From an uncultured Muribaculaceae bacterium (GTDB taxonomy: Bacteria; Bacteroidota; Bacteroidia; Bacteroidales; Muribaculaceae), in assembly GCA_910577585.1 (NCBI GenBank), contig CAJTNN010000010.1:15868-79867 (forward strand): 64,000 nt of DNA, given 5' to 3'. The position numbers and the translations under genes are program-made. Every line of letters begins with the position of its first letter. Positions within the stretch are counted from its first letter, which is position 1. Under the pieces are notes generated by a model. That model did no database searches. It saw only the letters and a program-made list of their open reading frames with translations, and was not told the origin of the DNA. Shown here one piece after another: positions 52,177-59,771 of the stretch.

Positions 52177-54621
52177 TTATAGGGCAACTTTCGCAGTGAT
52201 GCCTGAAGTGGTCATTACAACATATACCTCACCTGGATTAAGAATGAGATTTATGGGCGCCCCTGTGGATACTCCAGAAGTGGCGGCAATGCCTGAAGCA
52301 GTGAATACATTGTAGCCCTCGCCGGCCGCAAGACCATCAATATGCAGTGTGGATTGACTTGAATAGATGCGTACTCCAGCAGCTGCTATCTGCGCTACAC
52401 CAGTGGCATTCATATACGTGATGCGAATCTCCTGTGGGGCGGTCACTTTCGGGAGCGAAACCATCTTTGTCTCATCAAAAGCCTCTGATTGCTCAATGCC
52501 ATTGACAAGCACGCTTGTCACCGTCCAATCGCCGCCACCCTCAATCATTAAGTTGAAGTCAGCGCCATACTCCACCGGAATTGTCAGCACTCCATATTCA
52601 CCCGAGTAGACTACGACATCTACAGGATTACGCTTGAACTGTACCTCGAGCGTGTAGTTGGTGTCGACGCTTTCGATAGTGTAGGTATTATCAGCAAGCT
52701 CATTGGTGATGTCAACTCCATTGAGGCTCACACTCTCTATCTGCCATCCATCGGTCGGAGCAATGGTAATGGTAGCCGGCTGGTGTTGAGTCACTTTTGT
52801 CGGAGTATAGGTGGCATTTTCGCCATTTATCGAAACTGTGCCATCGCCGATAATCATAGTGGAGGCAGTGAAAGTGATATCATCCATATCCATCTCAACG
52901 ATAGCCTTGAAAATGTTCCAATAATCGCTCGCTTCATAGTCCTCTTTAGAGCCGGTGGGCACATAAAGGGTGGCCGCGTTATCGGGGCCTATGATTTGAG
53001 CAGAGGGAGGTGTGCCGATAGGCATAAATACATTTTCGAGCGAAGTGCAGCCTGTGAGCAGTTGTGAATCCCCAAAAGATGTGATGGCAGGTGAGAAATA
53101 GACACTTTTCAGTGATGTGCAATTCATCAGAGCACCACCGGAAATTGTTGTCACTGCCGATGGGAACCGTATTTCGGTGAGCGCGCTGCAATCCTGGAAG
53201 GCATATTTGCCGATTGAGGTCACCTTTTCAGGAATTATAATCTCCTTGAGCATGGAGCATCCGAGGAAGAGATTCTGAGGAATGGCGGTAATCTGAGCCG
53301 GTAATGTAATCTCAGTCAATGCTCCGCAATATTGGAATATAGCGGCATTGAGTGCTGTCAGATGTTCAGGCAATCTCACTGACTTCAAGGCCGCGCAGTT
53401 ATAGAAGAGATTATCGCCTAAGGTCTGAATATGGTCAGGAATTTCGATTGTGGTGAGATTCGGACAATTTGCAAAGAAGTGCGAGGGAATCTCAGTCACC
53501 TTCGGGGGAAAATTGAAAGATGTCAGCCCTGAGCCAAAGAAGGTGCTTCCGGGCAGATTCTTATCACCTGTGAAGGATTCAAGTGATGAAGGTAGGTCGA
53601 TAGAGGTCAAATTCTTGCAGTTGCCGAATACATAGCCCATCATATGGGTGATACCCTCTTCAATCTCAACTTTCGAAAGATTGGTGCAATCCGCACAACA
53701 GCCTTCTGGAATTATACCGATTGAGGCAGGAAAATTGATTGATTCAAGGCTGCTGCAGCTGTTGAAGGCCTGTTCGCCCAGTGCCTCGAGTGTCGAGGGA
53801 AGCTTGACAGAAGTCATGGCAGTATTATAGAAGAATGCCTGTCCTCCGATATTTTTTACACCCTCGGGTATAGTGATATCCCCCTGTAGATTGCATTCTC
53901 TGAATGCGCGATAGCCGATAGACTGCAAAGTCGAGGGGAACTCCACATTTTTTGTATAGCTGAAATTGAAAGCATATTCCTCGATTGCTGTTATGCCTTC
54001 TCCAATTTTTACATTTTCGATATGCGTCGAGCCGGCTCCGGCGAAGGATGAGGCGTGGATTACACCTATGCTCCCCGGAATATCAATCTCAGTCATGAGG
54101 TGACCGTAGAAGGCGCCAGAACCTATATACTGCAGTGTTGAGGGAAGATTGATTGATGTAATCTGAGTACTATAGAACGCATTGTCAGCGATTGTGGTTA
54201 CCCCTACGGGGAGCTCTACAATTGAGAGTTTGGTCGATGAAAATGCATTTTTGCCAATCTCCCGGAGATTTGCCGGCATTTTGATGCGGGCCAGCGATGA
54301 GGCGTCGAATGCGTAGACGCCGATGTCTGTAATAGAATCTGGAAGTCTGACTTCAATGACTGAGGCCTTCTGGAAAGCTTCGGCTCCGATTGCCGTCACA
54401 TCATAGGTCTTTCCATCATGGCTGACTGTGGCCGGAATCTCAATGCATGTGCCGTTATATGGCTGAGGGGGGCGTGCCACGGCCACACTCTCTCCATCTG
54501 GATTGAACTGATAGAAGAGCGTGTATGACTCCGATGATTGCTGATGAGTCTGCGAGAAGTCGTAGGCATGGGCAATCCATGTGGAGCATAGAAGCACCGG
54601 TAGTAAGAGGAATCTTTTCAT
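52177..54621 (-). CDS. BspA-like leucine-rich repeat surface protein
   Basis: 814 residues. Signal peptide MKRFLLLPVLLCSTWIAHA. From about residue 75 to 545 there are about 20 LRR_5/BspA repeats of 22-24 residues (for example VTAIGAEAFQKASVIEVRLP, IGYRAFRECNLQGDITIP), a right-handed solenoid used in adhesion by Treponema and Bacteroidetes. Residues about 570-740 form two Ig-like or BIG domains with WQIESVSLNGVD-type motifs. The C-terminus (LHIDGLAAGEGYNVFTASG...PGEVYVVMTTSG) resembles a truncated sorting domain. It has its own promoter at 54755-54762. Probably surface-exposed and host- or community-facing. Confidence 0.9.
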   Translation of the reverse strand: MKRFLLLPVLLCSTWIAHAYDFSQTHQQSSESYTLFYQFNPDGESVAVARPPQPYNGTCIEIPATVSHDGKTYDVTAIGAEAFQKASVIEVRLPDSITDIGVYAFDASSLARIKMPANLREIGKNAFSSTKLSIVELPVGVTTIADNAFYSTQITSINLPSTLQYIGSGAFYGHLMTEIDIPGSIGVIHASSFAGAGSTHIENVKIGEGITAIEEYAFNFSYTKNVEFPSTLQSIGYRAFRECNLQGDITIPEGVKNIGGQAFFYNTAMTSVKLPSTLEALGEQAFNSCSSLESINFPASIGIIPEGCCADCTNLSKVEIEEGITHMMGYVFGNCKNLTSIDLPSSLESFTGDKNLPGSTFFGSGLTSFNFPPKVTEIPSHFFANCPNLTTIEIPDHIQTLGDNLFYNCAALKSVRLPEHLTALNAAIFQYCGALTEITLPAQITAIPQNLFLGCSMLKEIIIPEKVTSIGKYAFQDCSALTEIRFPSAVTTISGGALMNCTSLKSVYFSPAITSFGDSQLLTGCTSLENVFMPIGTPPSAQIIGPDNAATLYVPTGSKEDYEASDYWNIFKAIVEMDMDDITFTASTMIIGDGTVSINGENATYTPTKVTQHQPATITIAPTDGWQIESVSLNGVDITNELADNTYTIESVDTNYTLEVQFKRNPVDVVVYSGEYGVLTIPVEYGADFNLMIEGGGDWTVTSVLVNGIEQSEAFDETKMVSLPKVTAPQEIRITYMNATGVAQIAAAGVRIYSSQSTLHIDGLAAGEGYNVFTASGIAATSGVSTGAPINLILNPGEVYVVMTTSGITAKVAL

Positions 54622-54754
54622 ATGCTAAGTTTTTTATAGGTGTAGATTCAGATATCAAGGTGTAAAGTTTATACAACTTCAAAGGGAATCTTGCTGACTA
54701 TCTTTCAGGAATAGGTAAGTTTCTGAAAGAGGACAGTTTGCTATTCTTCAATGG

Positions 54755-54762
54755 CAAATATA
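54755..54762 (-). promoter_or_regulatory. -7 box for the BspA-like gene
   Basis: The minus strand reads TATATTTG, a consensus match about 134 nt upstream of the start. Confidence 0.55.
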
Positions 54763-54835
54763 GTAATTTTATAAGTGTCGGCAAAATTATTCGAATTATT
54801 TCGATTCAATCAATGGGAATTGGAAGGATTGGCTT

Positions 54836-55450
54836 TTATTCTGGGTGGGTGGCTATGAGGAGGCAGTTGGAGAGGGGAGAGGCGGGGATGAGGTGTTGCT
54901 GCCGGGGGAGGAAGCCGTTGGCGATTATGAAGCTGCGGTAGTCGTCGGGGCTCCAGCGGTGATAGGTGCGGAAGCCTGCGAGTTGCATAAGCTGGAGTTG
55001 GCGACGGTTTTCGTGGCCGTCGTAGATAAAGGTTGGGGCGATGAGTAATCCTCCCGGACGGAGCACCCGCGCAATTTCAGCAAGAGCTTTCGCAGGCTCA
55101 GGTATGATATGCAGCACATTAGCTATCACTACCACCTCGAATTCACCATCAGCGCATGTCAGCGAGGTGGCGTCTTCGGTGCGGAAGGTGATATTATCCA
55201 CGCTATGCAGACGCTTGCGTGTTTGGCCCACCATCTTGGGAGAGAAATCCGTGGCGACCCATTCGGCGCAATTCGCACCCAATTGAGCCGTCAGCTGCCC
55301 GGTGCCACATCCTATTTCAAGCACCCGTGCTGATTTATCAATCAGAGGTGCAATCAGAGCGGCCATGGAGCTATATAATTTCCGGTGACGTCGTTCCTGA
55401 AAGGGGGTGTATATATGTGAGGCGAGATTCCAGAATGTCTTGTTGTCCAT
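54836..55450 (-). CDS. Class I SAM-dependent methyltransferase (UbiE/COQ5-like)
   Basis: 204-residue Rossmann-fold methyltransferase: VLEIGCGTGQLT (motif I) at about residues 43-54, VATDFSPKMV (motif post-I), and LRPGGLLIAPTF near the motif III strand. Small-molecule methylation is likely; substrate unknown. Single gene with its own -7 box TAACTTTG at 55544-55551, divergent from the Ter cassette. Confidence 0.85.
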   Translation of the reverse strand: MDNKTFWNLASHIYTPFQERRHRKLYSSMAALIAPLIDKSARVLEIGCGTGQLTAQLGANCAEWVATDFSPKMVGQTRKRLHSVDNITFRTEDATSLTCADGEFEVVVIANVLHIIPEPAKALAEIARVLRPGGLLIAPTFIYDGHENRRQLQLMQLAGFRTYHRWSPDDYRSFIIANGFLPRQQHLIPASPLSNCLLIATHPE

Positions 55451-55543
55451 AGTGAATTTATGAAGTTAGCCGACTTCATGCCCTCCTCATGCAGTTCTCT
55501 ATGCCATGAGGGGCGAGGCTATGTCAGTATGCTATAATTTCTG

Positions 55544-55551
55544 CAAAGTTA
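55544..55551 (-). promoter_or_regulatory. -7 box for the methyltransferase gene
   Basis: The minus strand reads TAACTTTG, a full consensus match 93 nt upstream of the start. Confidence 0.6.
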
Positions 55552-55594
55552 CAAAATATTGGATTGATGTGGATGGCTCTTCGATATTTTTGAT

Positions 55595-55602
55595 TATATT
55601 TG
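55595..55602 (+). promoter_or_regulatory. -7 box for the first terD-like gene
   Basis: TATATTTG, a consensus match about 157 nt upstream of the ATG at 55760. Confidence 0.55.
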
Positions 55603-55759
55603 CAATCGGCTTCCGGGATATTACACCTTTGATAAATGAGTGATGGATTAGTCCCCCTTGCCGAAGTTTTCTGCAGACGCATGCCCGGTATAGAGTGCGC
55701 TGCATAAGAAAACTATGATTTGTCAATACTTAAAATCTAAATATCTAAAAAGACTATTT

Positions 55760-56320
55760 ATGGCTATTAATCTTCAGAAAGGCCAGCGTATTGAGATCGG
55801 TCTCCATAAGGTGGGGGTGGGTCTTGGCTGGGATCCGAATACAAGCACCGGTTTTGACTTTGACCTTGATGCGTCGGCATTTATGCTGGGGGCCGATAAG
55901 AAGCTTCCGGCTGATGAGTTCTTTGTGTTCTACAATAATCTGATTTCTCCCGACAAGGCTGTGGAATCCTCGGGCGATGACCTCACCGGCGGCAATAGCG
56001 ACGGTGGCGATGATGAGACACTGACTGTGGATCTCGATAAGGTTGACCCCCGCATACAGGAGATTATCTTCACCGTCACCATCCATGAGGCCGACCAGCG
56101 CCGCCAGAACTTCGGCCAGGTGCATAACTCCTATATACGCATCTACAATGCGCTCACAAATGAAGAGATTGCCAAGTATGACCTCGATGAGGATTTCTCA
56201 ATCGAGACGGCTGTGGAGTTCGGTCGCCTGTATCGTCGCAACGGCCAGTGGAAATTCGAGGCCATCGGCAACGGCTATAAGGGTGGACTCCAATTCTTTG
56301 TAGACAAGTATGTAGGTTAG
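55760..56320 (+). CDS. TerD-family protein 1
   Basis: 186 residues from ATG 55760 (MAINLQKGQRIEIGL); a longer in-frame start is rejected because the TerD fold begins here. The hallmark GVGLGWDPN and DFDLDASAFML segments (residues about 17-42), FFVFYNNLISPD, and the acidic GDDLTGGNSDGGDDE loop match TerD, whose beta-sandwich binds Ca2+ through these Asp-rich loops. TerD-domain proteins belong to tellurite- and stress-associated systems that sit near the membrane. First gene of the cassette, with its own promoter; 195 bp separates it from the second terD-like gene, which has a separate promoter. Confidence 0.95.
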   Translation: MAINLQKGQRIEIGLHKVGVGLGWDPNTSTGFDFDLDASAFMLGADKKLPADEFFVFYNNLISPDKAVESSGDDLTGGNSDGGDDETLTVDLDKVDPRIQEIIFTVTIHEADQRRQNFGQVHNSYIRIYNALTNEEIAKYDLDEDFSIETAVEFGRLYRRNGQWKFEAIGNGYKGGLQFFVDKYVG

Positions 56321-56447
56321 AAAGCGCAGCTGCCAGCAATGCGGTGAGCCGGCTCAGCCTGATTGCAATCTTGCGGATAAAATCGGGTTTGAGGGCGACT
56401 CAAGGCCGCAATATTGCGGAGATTCAGATTCCTGCGGAATTGCTCTT

Positions 56448-56455
56448 TATCTTTG
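56448..56455 (+). promoter_or_regulatory. -7 box for the second terD-like gene
   Basis: TATCTTTG, a full consensus match 60 nt upstream of the start. A small hairpin CCGCAATATTGCGG lies at 56406-56419 upstream of the box. Confidence 0.6.
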
Positions 56456-56515
56456 CAATATAGAACCTCTGAAATCATCTGCAGGCAGATGGTTTCAAAT
56501 TAAAAAGCATGCAAT

Positions 56516-57067
56516 ATGATTAACTTGGAAAAAGGACAGCGAGTGGCGGTGGAGCTTCCACAGTTCACAATAGGACTGGGTTGGGACACCAATCAGTCAA
56601 GCACCGGCGAAGACTTCGATCTTGATGCATCGGCCTTCATTCTCGGCGAAAACGGTAAGATTCTTGCCGATGAATACTTCGTATTCTACAATAATCTCAA
56701 ATCGCCCGATGGCGCTGTGGAGCACACCGGCGATAACCTCACAGGCGAAGGCGAGGGGGACGACGAGAGCATACGTGTCGACCTCTCCAAGATTGACCCG
56801 CGCGTTAATGAGATTACCTTTGTGGTCACAATCCACAAGGCTGCCGAGCGCCGTCAGAATTTCGGACAGGTGCGCAACGCATTCATCCGCATCTACAATG
56901 CCGCCAATGGCGAGGAGATTCTGCGATATGACCTCGATGAGGATTTCTCGATCGAGACTGCAGTGGAGTTCGGACGCCTCTACAAACGCGCCGGCCAGTG
57001 GAAATTCGAAGCCATCGGCAGTGGACAGAAAGCCGGGCTTCAGGAATACCTCAATAAATATAATTAA
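56516..57067 (+). CDS. TerD-family protein 2
   Basis: 183 residues, clearly paralogous to the preceding protein (shared GLGWDxNxS, DLDASAF, FVFYNNL, RRQNFGQV and YDLDEDFSIETAVEFGRLY motifs). The Ca2+-binding acidic loops are kept (GDNLTGEGEGDDE). Two TerD paralogues side by side suggest a hetero-oligomer or differently regulated forms. It starts the main part of the operon: the VWA gene follows at 13 bp. Confidence 0.95.
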   Translation: MINLEKGQRVAVELPQFTIGLGWDTNQSSTGEDFDLDASAFILGENGKILADEYFVFYNNLKSPDGAVEHTGDNLTGEGEGDDESIRVDLSKIDPRVNEITFVVTIHKAAERRQNFGQVRNAFIRIYNAANGEEILRYDLDEDFSIETAVEFGRLYKRAGQWKFEAIGSGQKAGLQEYLNKYN

Positions 57068-57080
57068 TATAGGCAAGAAA

Positions 57081-57719
57081 ATGAGAAGACTCCCCGTATA
57101 TCTTTTGCTTGACTGCTCAGGGTCGATGTATGGCGAACCCATCGAGGCTGTCAAGAATGGTGTCCAGGTGCTGCTGTCTACCTTGCGCCAGGATCCCTAT
57201 GCGCTTGAGACCGCCTATCTGAGCATCATCACCTTCGACAGCACAGCACGTCAGGCCACACCTCTCACCGAGCTGGCAGCCTTCCAGCAGCCCAATATCC
57301 AGGCAAGCGGTTGCACAGCCCTTGGTGAGGCGCTTGCTCTGCTCGCGCAGAGAGCCGACCAGGAAGTGACCAAAACCACCGCCGAACAGAAGGGCGACTG
57401 GAAACCCCTCGTGTTTATCATGACCGATGGCGAACCCACCGATGATCTCGCCAAAGGACTTGCCGAATTCAACAAACGCAAGTGGGGCATGGTTGTGGCA
57501 TGTGCAGCAGGTGCGGGTGCCAATACCGACACGCTCAAGAAAATCACCGAATGCGTAGTGTCGCTCGATACGGCCGACAGCGCCACAATCAAGGCCTTCT
57601 TCAAATGGGTGTCGGCCTCAGTGAGCTCAGGCAGCATGAAGGTGGAGGAGACTGGCGCCGAAGCCACCAAGCTCAGCGAGCTCCCGCCCCCACCCCCTGA
57701 AGTGAACATCGTGGTGTGA
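57081..57719 (+). CDS. VWA-domain protein 1 (TerY-like)
   Basis: 212 residues from ATG 57081 (MRRLPVYLLLDCSGSM); an upstream in-frame start inside terD2 is rejected. A single von Willebrand A domain with a complete MIDAS: DCSGS at residues 11-15, the Thr in SGCTALGEAL at about 85-90, and the Asp in MTDGEPTDD at about 115-123. MIDAS sites bind Mg2+ or another divalent metal and mediate protein contacts. The C-terminus ends in a proline run and EVNIVV, shared with the next VWA protein. TerY-like by domain and context. The ORF stops before a hairpin and a repeat element that separate it from VWA 2. Confidence 0.93.
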   Translation: MRRLPVYLLLDCSGSMYGEPIEAVKNGVQVLLSTLRQDPYALETAYLSIITFDSTARQATPLTELAAFQQPNIQASGCTALGEALALLAQRADQEVTKTTAEQKGDWKPLVFIMTDGEPTDDLAKGLAEFNKRKWGMVVACAAGAGANTDTLKKITECVVSLDTADSATIKAFFKWVSASVSSGSMKVEETGAEATKLSELPPPPPEVNIVV

Positions 57720-57742
57720 AGATAATCCGCCAGTCAGCCATA

Positions 57743-57787
57743 TTAATTCTGAATAAGCCCTGCAACGAGGGGCTTGTTCAGAATTAA
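57743..57787 (+). terminator. Strong hairpin between VWA genes 1 and 2
   Basis: Stem TTAATTCTGAATAAGCCC / GGGCTTGTTCAGAATTAA (57743-57760 with 57770-57787, one mismatch) with a GCAACGAG-like loop. No T tract follows on the plus strand, so attenuation or mRNA stabilisation is as likely as termination. Confidence 0.6.
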
Positions 57788-57794
57788 AAATATT

Positions 57795-57985
57795 GAAGTT
57801 GTTTAAACTTTTTTCAAGTGCAAGGTTAATTAAGATTTTGAGCAGGTTTCGACTCTCAAAGAGGGAGCGATGCGGGCATCGCGACCGATGAAGAGGGTCG
57901 AAAGATGCCAAAATATTAATTAAGATTGCGCTTGAAGAAAAAAACTCTACATTTTATATTTTTCGTAAAAAGTTTAAACAACTTC
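57795..57985. repeat. Inverted-repeat-bounded dispersed element, copy E
   Basis: Perfect 19-bp terminal repeats GAAGTTGTTTAAACTTTTT / AAAAAGTTTAAACAACTTC (57795-57813 with 57967-57985). The interior matches copy A: TTTTGAGCAGGTTTCGAC, GAGGGAGC, the identical hairpin GCGATGC-GG-GCATCGC (57867-57882), then GCGACCGATGAAG. A further imperfect inner inverted repeat (TTTTTTCAAGTGCAA and its partner) extends the stem. It lies 54 nt before the VWA 2 start, inside the Ter operon. Confidence 0.87.
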
Positions 57986-58039
57986 ATTAAGACTCGCCTG
58001 TATATCAGGTGCTTGAAATTATAATTCATATCGAAATAT

Positions 58040-58675
58040 ATGAGACGTCTACCCGTATACCTGCTAATCGACACTTCGGGCTCAATGCGTGGCGAACCAA
58101 TTGAGTCAGTAAAAGTAGGTCTTGAGGCTATGCTTGCAAGTCTGCGTCAGGATCCGTTTGCGCTTGAGTCGGTCAACATCAGCATCATCACCTATGACCG
58201 CGATGTAAAGCAGATTCTGCCGCTGACCCCGCTTGATGAATTGCAGCTTCCGGAAATCACCACCCCCGAAAGTGGCCCCACCCACACCGGGCAGGCCCTC
58301 AAACTGCTGTGCGAGAAGATAGACCGCGAGGTGCGGATGAGCACACCCGAACAGAAGGGTGACTGGATGCCGCTGCTGTTTCTGATGACCGATGGCAAGC
58401 CATCCGACATACAGCTATACAATGAGATGATTCCGGAGGTAAAGAAACGCCACTTCGCAAGCATCATCGCCTGCGCCGCGGGCATGAGCGCCAAGACCGA
58501 ACCCCTCAAGGCGCTCACCGATGAGGTCTACTCGCTCGACACCGTCGACAGTACTGCCTTCCGGAAATTCTTCAAGTGGGTGTCCGACTCAATCGGTGTG
58601 GGCAACCGCAGCATAGGTGCCACCGAAAGCCTGGTGCTTCCACCTCCCCCCGCTGAGGTGAATGTGATTGTGTGA
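58040..58675 (+). CDS. VWA-domain protein 2 (TerY-like)
   Basis: 211 residues. MRRLPVYLLIDTSGSM opens the VWA domain with MIDAS DTSGS (11-15); the Thr in THTGQAL and the Asp in MTDGKPSD complete it. The C-terminal PPPPAEVNVIV parallels VWA 1, so the two arose by duplication. It follows repeat copy E and a hairpin, and is followed at 19 bp by VWA 3; these three plus the phosphatase and kinase form one run of genes. Confidence 0.92.
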   Translation: MRRLPVYLLIDTSGSMRGEPIESVKVGLEAMLASLRQDPFALESVNISIITYDRDVKQILPLTPLDELQLPEITTPESGPTHTGQALKLLCEKIDREVRMSTPEQKGDWMPLLFLMTDGKPSDIQLYNEMIPEVKKRHFASIIACAAGMSAKTEPLKALTDEVYSLDTVDSTAFRKFFKWVSDSIGVGNRSIGATESLVLPPPPAEVNVIV

Positions 58676-58694
58676 TATAAAATGAAGTCAGATT

Positions 58695-59747
58695 ATGCGC
58701 AGACTACCAATCTATTTCCTTGTCGATGTCTCTGAATCGATGGTGGGCTCACCTATCGAGCAGGTGCAACAGGGTATGCGGACCATTATCCAGAATCTCC
58801 GCGTCGACCCGTATGCATTGGAGACAGTATTTGTGTCAATCATAGCTTTTGCCGGTAAGGCCAGAGTGCTATCTCCGCTCACGGAGCTGTATAAGTTCTA
58901 TCCGCCGGTGTTCCCCATCGGTGGAGGCACTTCGCTCGGCGCCGGACTTGAGGCGTTGATGGATGACCTCGATGTATCTATCCAGAAGACCACCCTCGAA
59001 GTCAAGGGTGACTGGAAACCCATTATCTTCCTTTTCACCGACGGCAATCCCACCGACGACTATCACGCCGCATTCCGCCGATGGAATGAGCACTATCGCA
59101 AGCATTGCAGCCTTGTGGCAGTCTCAATCGGTGATAATGTGAATCTGCTCACCCTCGCCCAGCTCACCAATGACATCCTGCTGCTTAAGGAAACCGATGC
59201 CGAGTCGTTCAGCCGATTCTTCAAATGGGTGACGGCTTCGATACAGACCACCAGTGTGTCAGTCAGCGAGCAGAATGCCGATGAGGTGAAGCTTGCTCCC
59301 ATCTCAGGTATTAATCTTGAGAAGGTAGACCCGAATGGTTGCTATGGCACGGTAGATGAGAATTTTGTGGTGCTCCACGGACGTTGCCAGACCACCGGCA
59401 ATGACTATCTCGTGAAGTATGCCAAGCGCTTTCCGGCCGAAGAAAGGGGTGGCAGATTCGAGATGCTCGACTCCTCATTCTTCAAGCTTGTGGGAGCTTA
59501 CCCGGTGGATAAGGAATCGTATGCATCTCTCTCCACCGGAGCCAGGGCAAGCATCAACACCCGCATGCTCGCCGGCGCTCCGACATGCCCTTGCTGCGGC
59601 AATCAGCTCGGAATCGTGGTGTGTGAATGCGGCGGCATTTTCTGCGTGGGTGAGGAGAGACATAACGAATGCCCGTGGTGCGGACTGAAGGGTGAGCTCG
59701 GCAGCGGTTCCGACGCGGGGATGGATATCGCCCGAGGTTTAGGTTGA
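58695..59747 (+). CDS. TerY-type VWA protein with C-terminal zinc-binding domain
   Basis: 350 residues. The VWA domain (1-210) has MIDAS DVSES (11-15), GTSLGAGL and FTDGNPTDD. A linker domain at about 210-300 precedes a cysteine cluster at about 303-335: CPCCGN, VVCECGGIFC and CPWCG, the TerY-C-type zinc ribbon. In comparative work on Ter systems, TerY with such a domain occurs with a PP2C phosphatase and a kinase, the same trio seen here. Likely a metal-dependent adaptor that brings kinase or phosphatase to TerD or the membrane. Confidence 0.92.
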   Translation: MRRLPIYFLVDVSESMVGSPIEQVQQGMRTIIQNLRVDPYALETVFVSIIAFAGKARVLSPLTELYKFYPPVFPIGGGTSLGAGLEALMDDLDVSIQKTTLEVKGDWKPIIFLFTDGNPTDDYHAAFRRWNEHYRKHCSLVAVSIGDNVNLLTLAQLTNDILLLKETDAESFSRFFKWVTASIQTTSVSVSEQNADEVKLAPISGINLEKVDPNGCYGTVDENFVVLHGRCQTTGNDYLVKYAKRFPAEERGGRFEMLDSSFFKLVGAYPVDKESYASLSTGARASINTRMLAGAPTCPCCGNQLGIVVCECGGIFCVGEERHNECPWCGLKGELGSGSDAGMDIARGLG

Positions 59748-59771
59748 ATGATTTAACTCACACTTTTTGAA

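Larger units (their letters stand above)
55451..55759. other. Divergent promoter region of the Ter cassette
   Basis: 309 bp with -7 boxes for the methyltransferase (55544-55551, minus) and the first terD-like gene (55595-55602, plus). The terD leader is about 155 nt and ends in an AT-rich run. No gene or strong hairpin was seen. Confidence 0.6.

Noticed and set aside
56622..57080. Long upstream extension of VWA protein 1
   Set aside because: It overlaps terD2 in another frame; all three VWA proteins begin with MRRLP at the downstream ATG.
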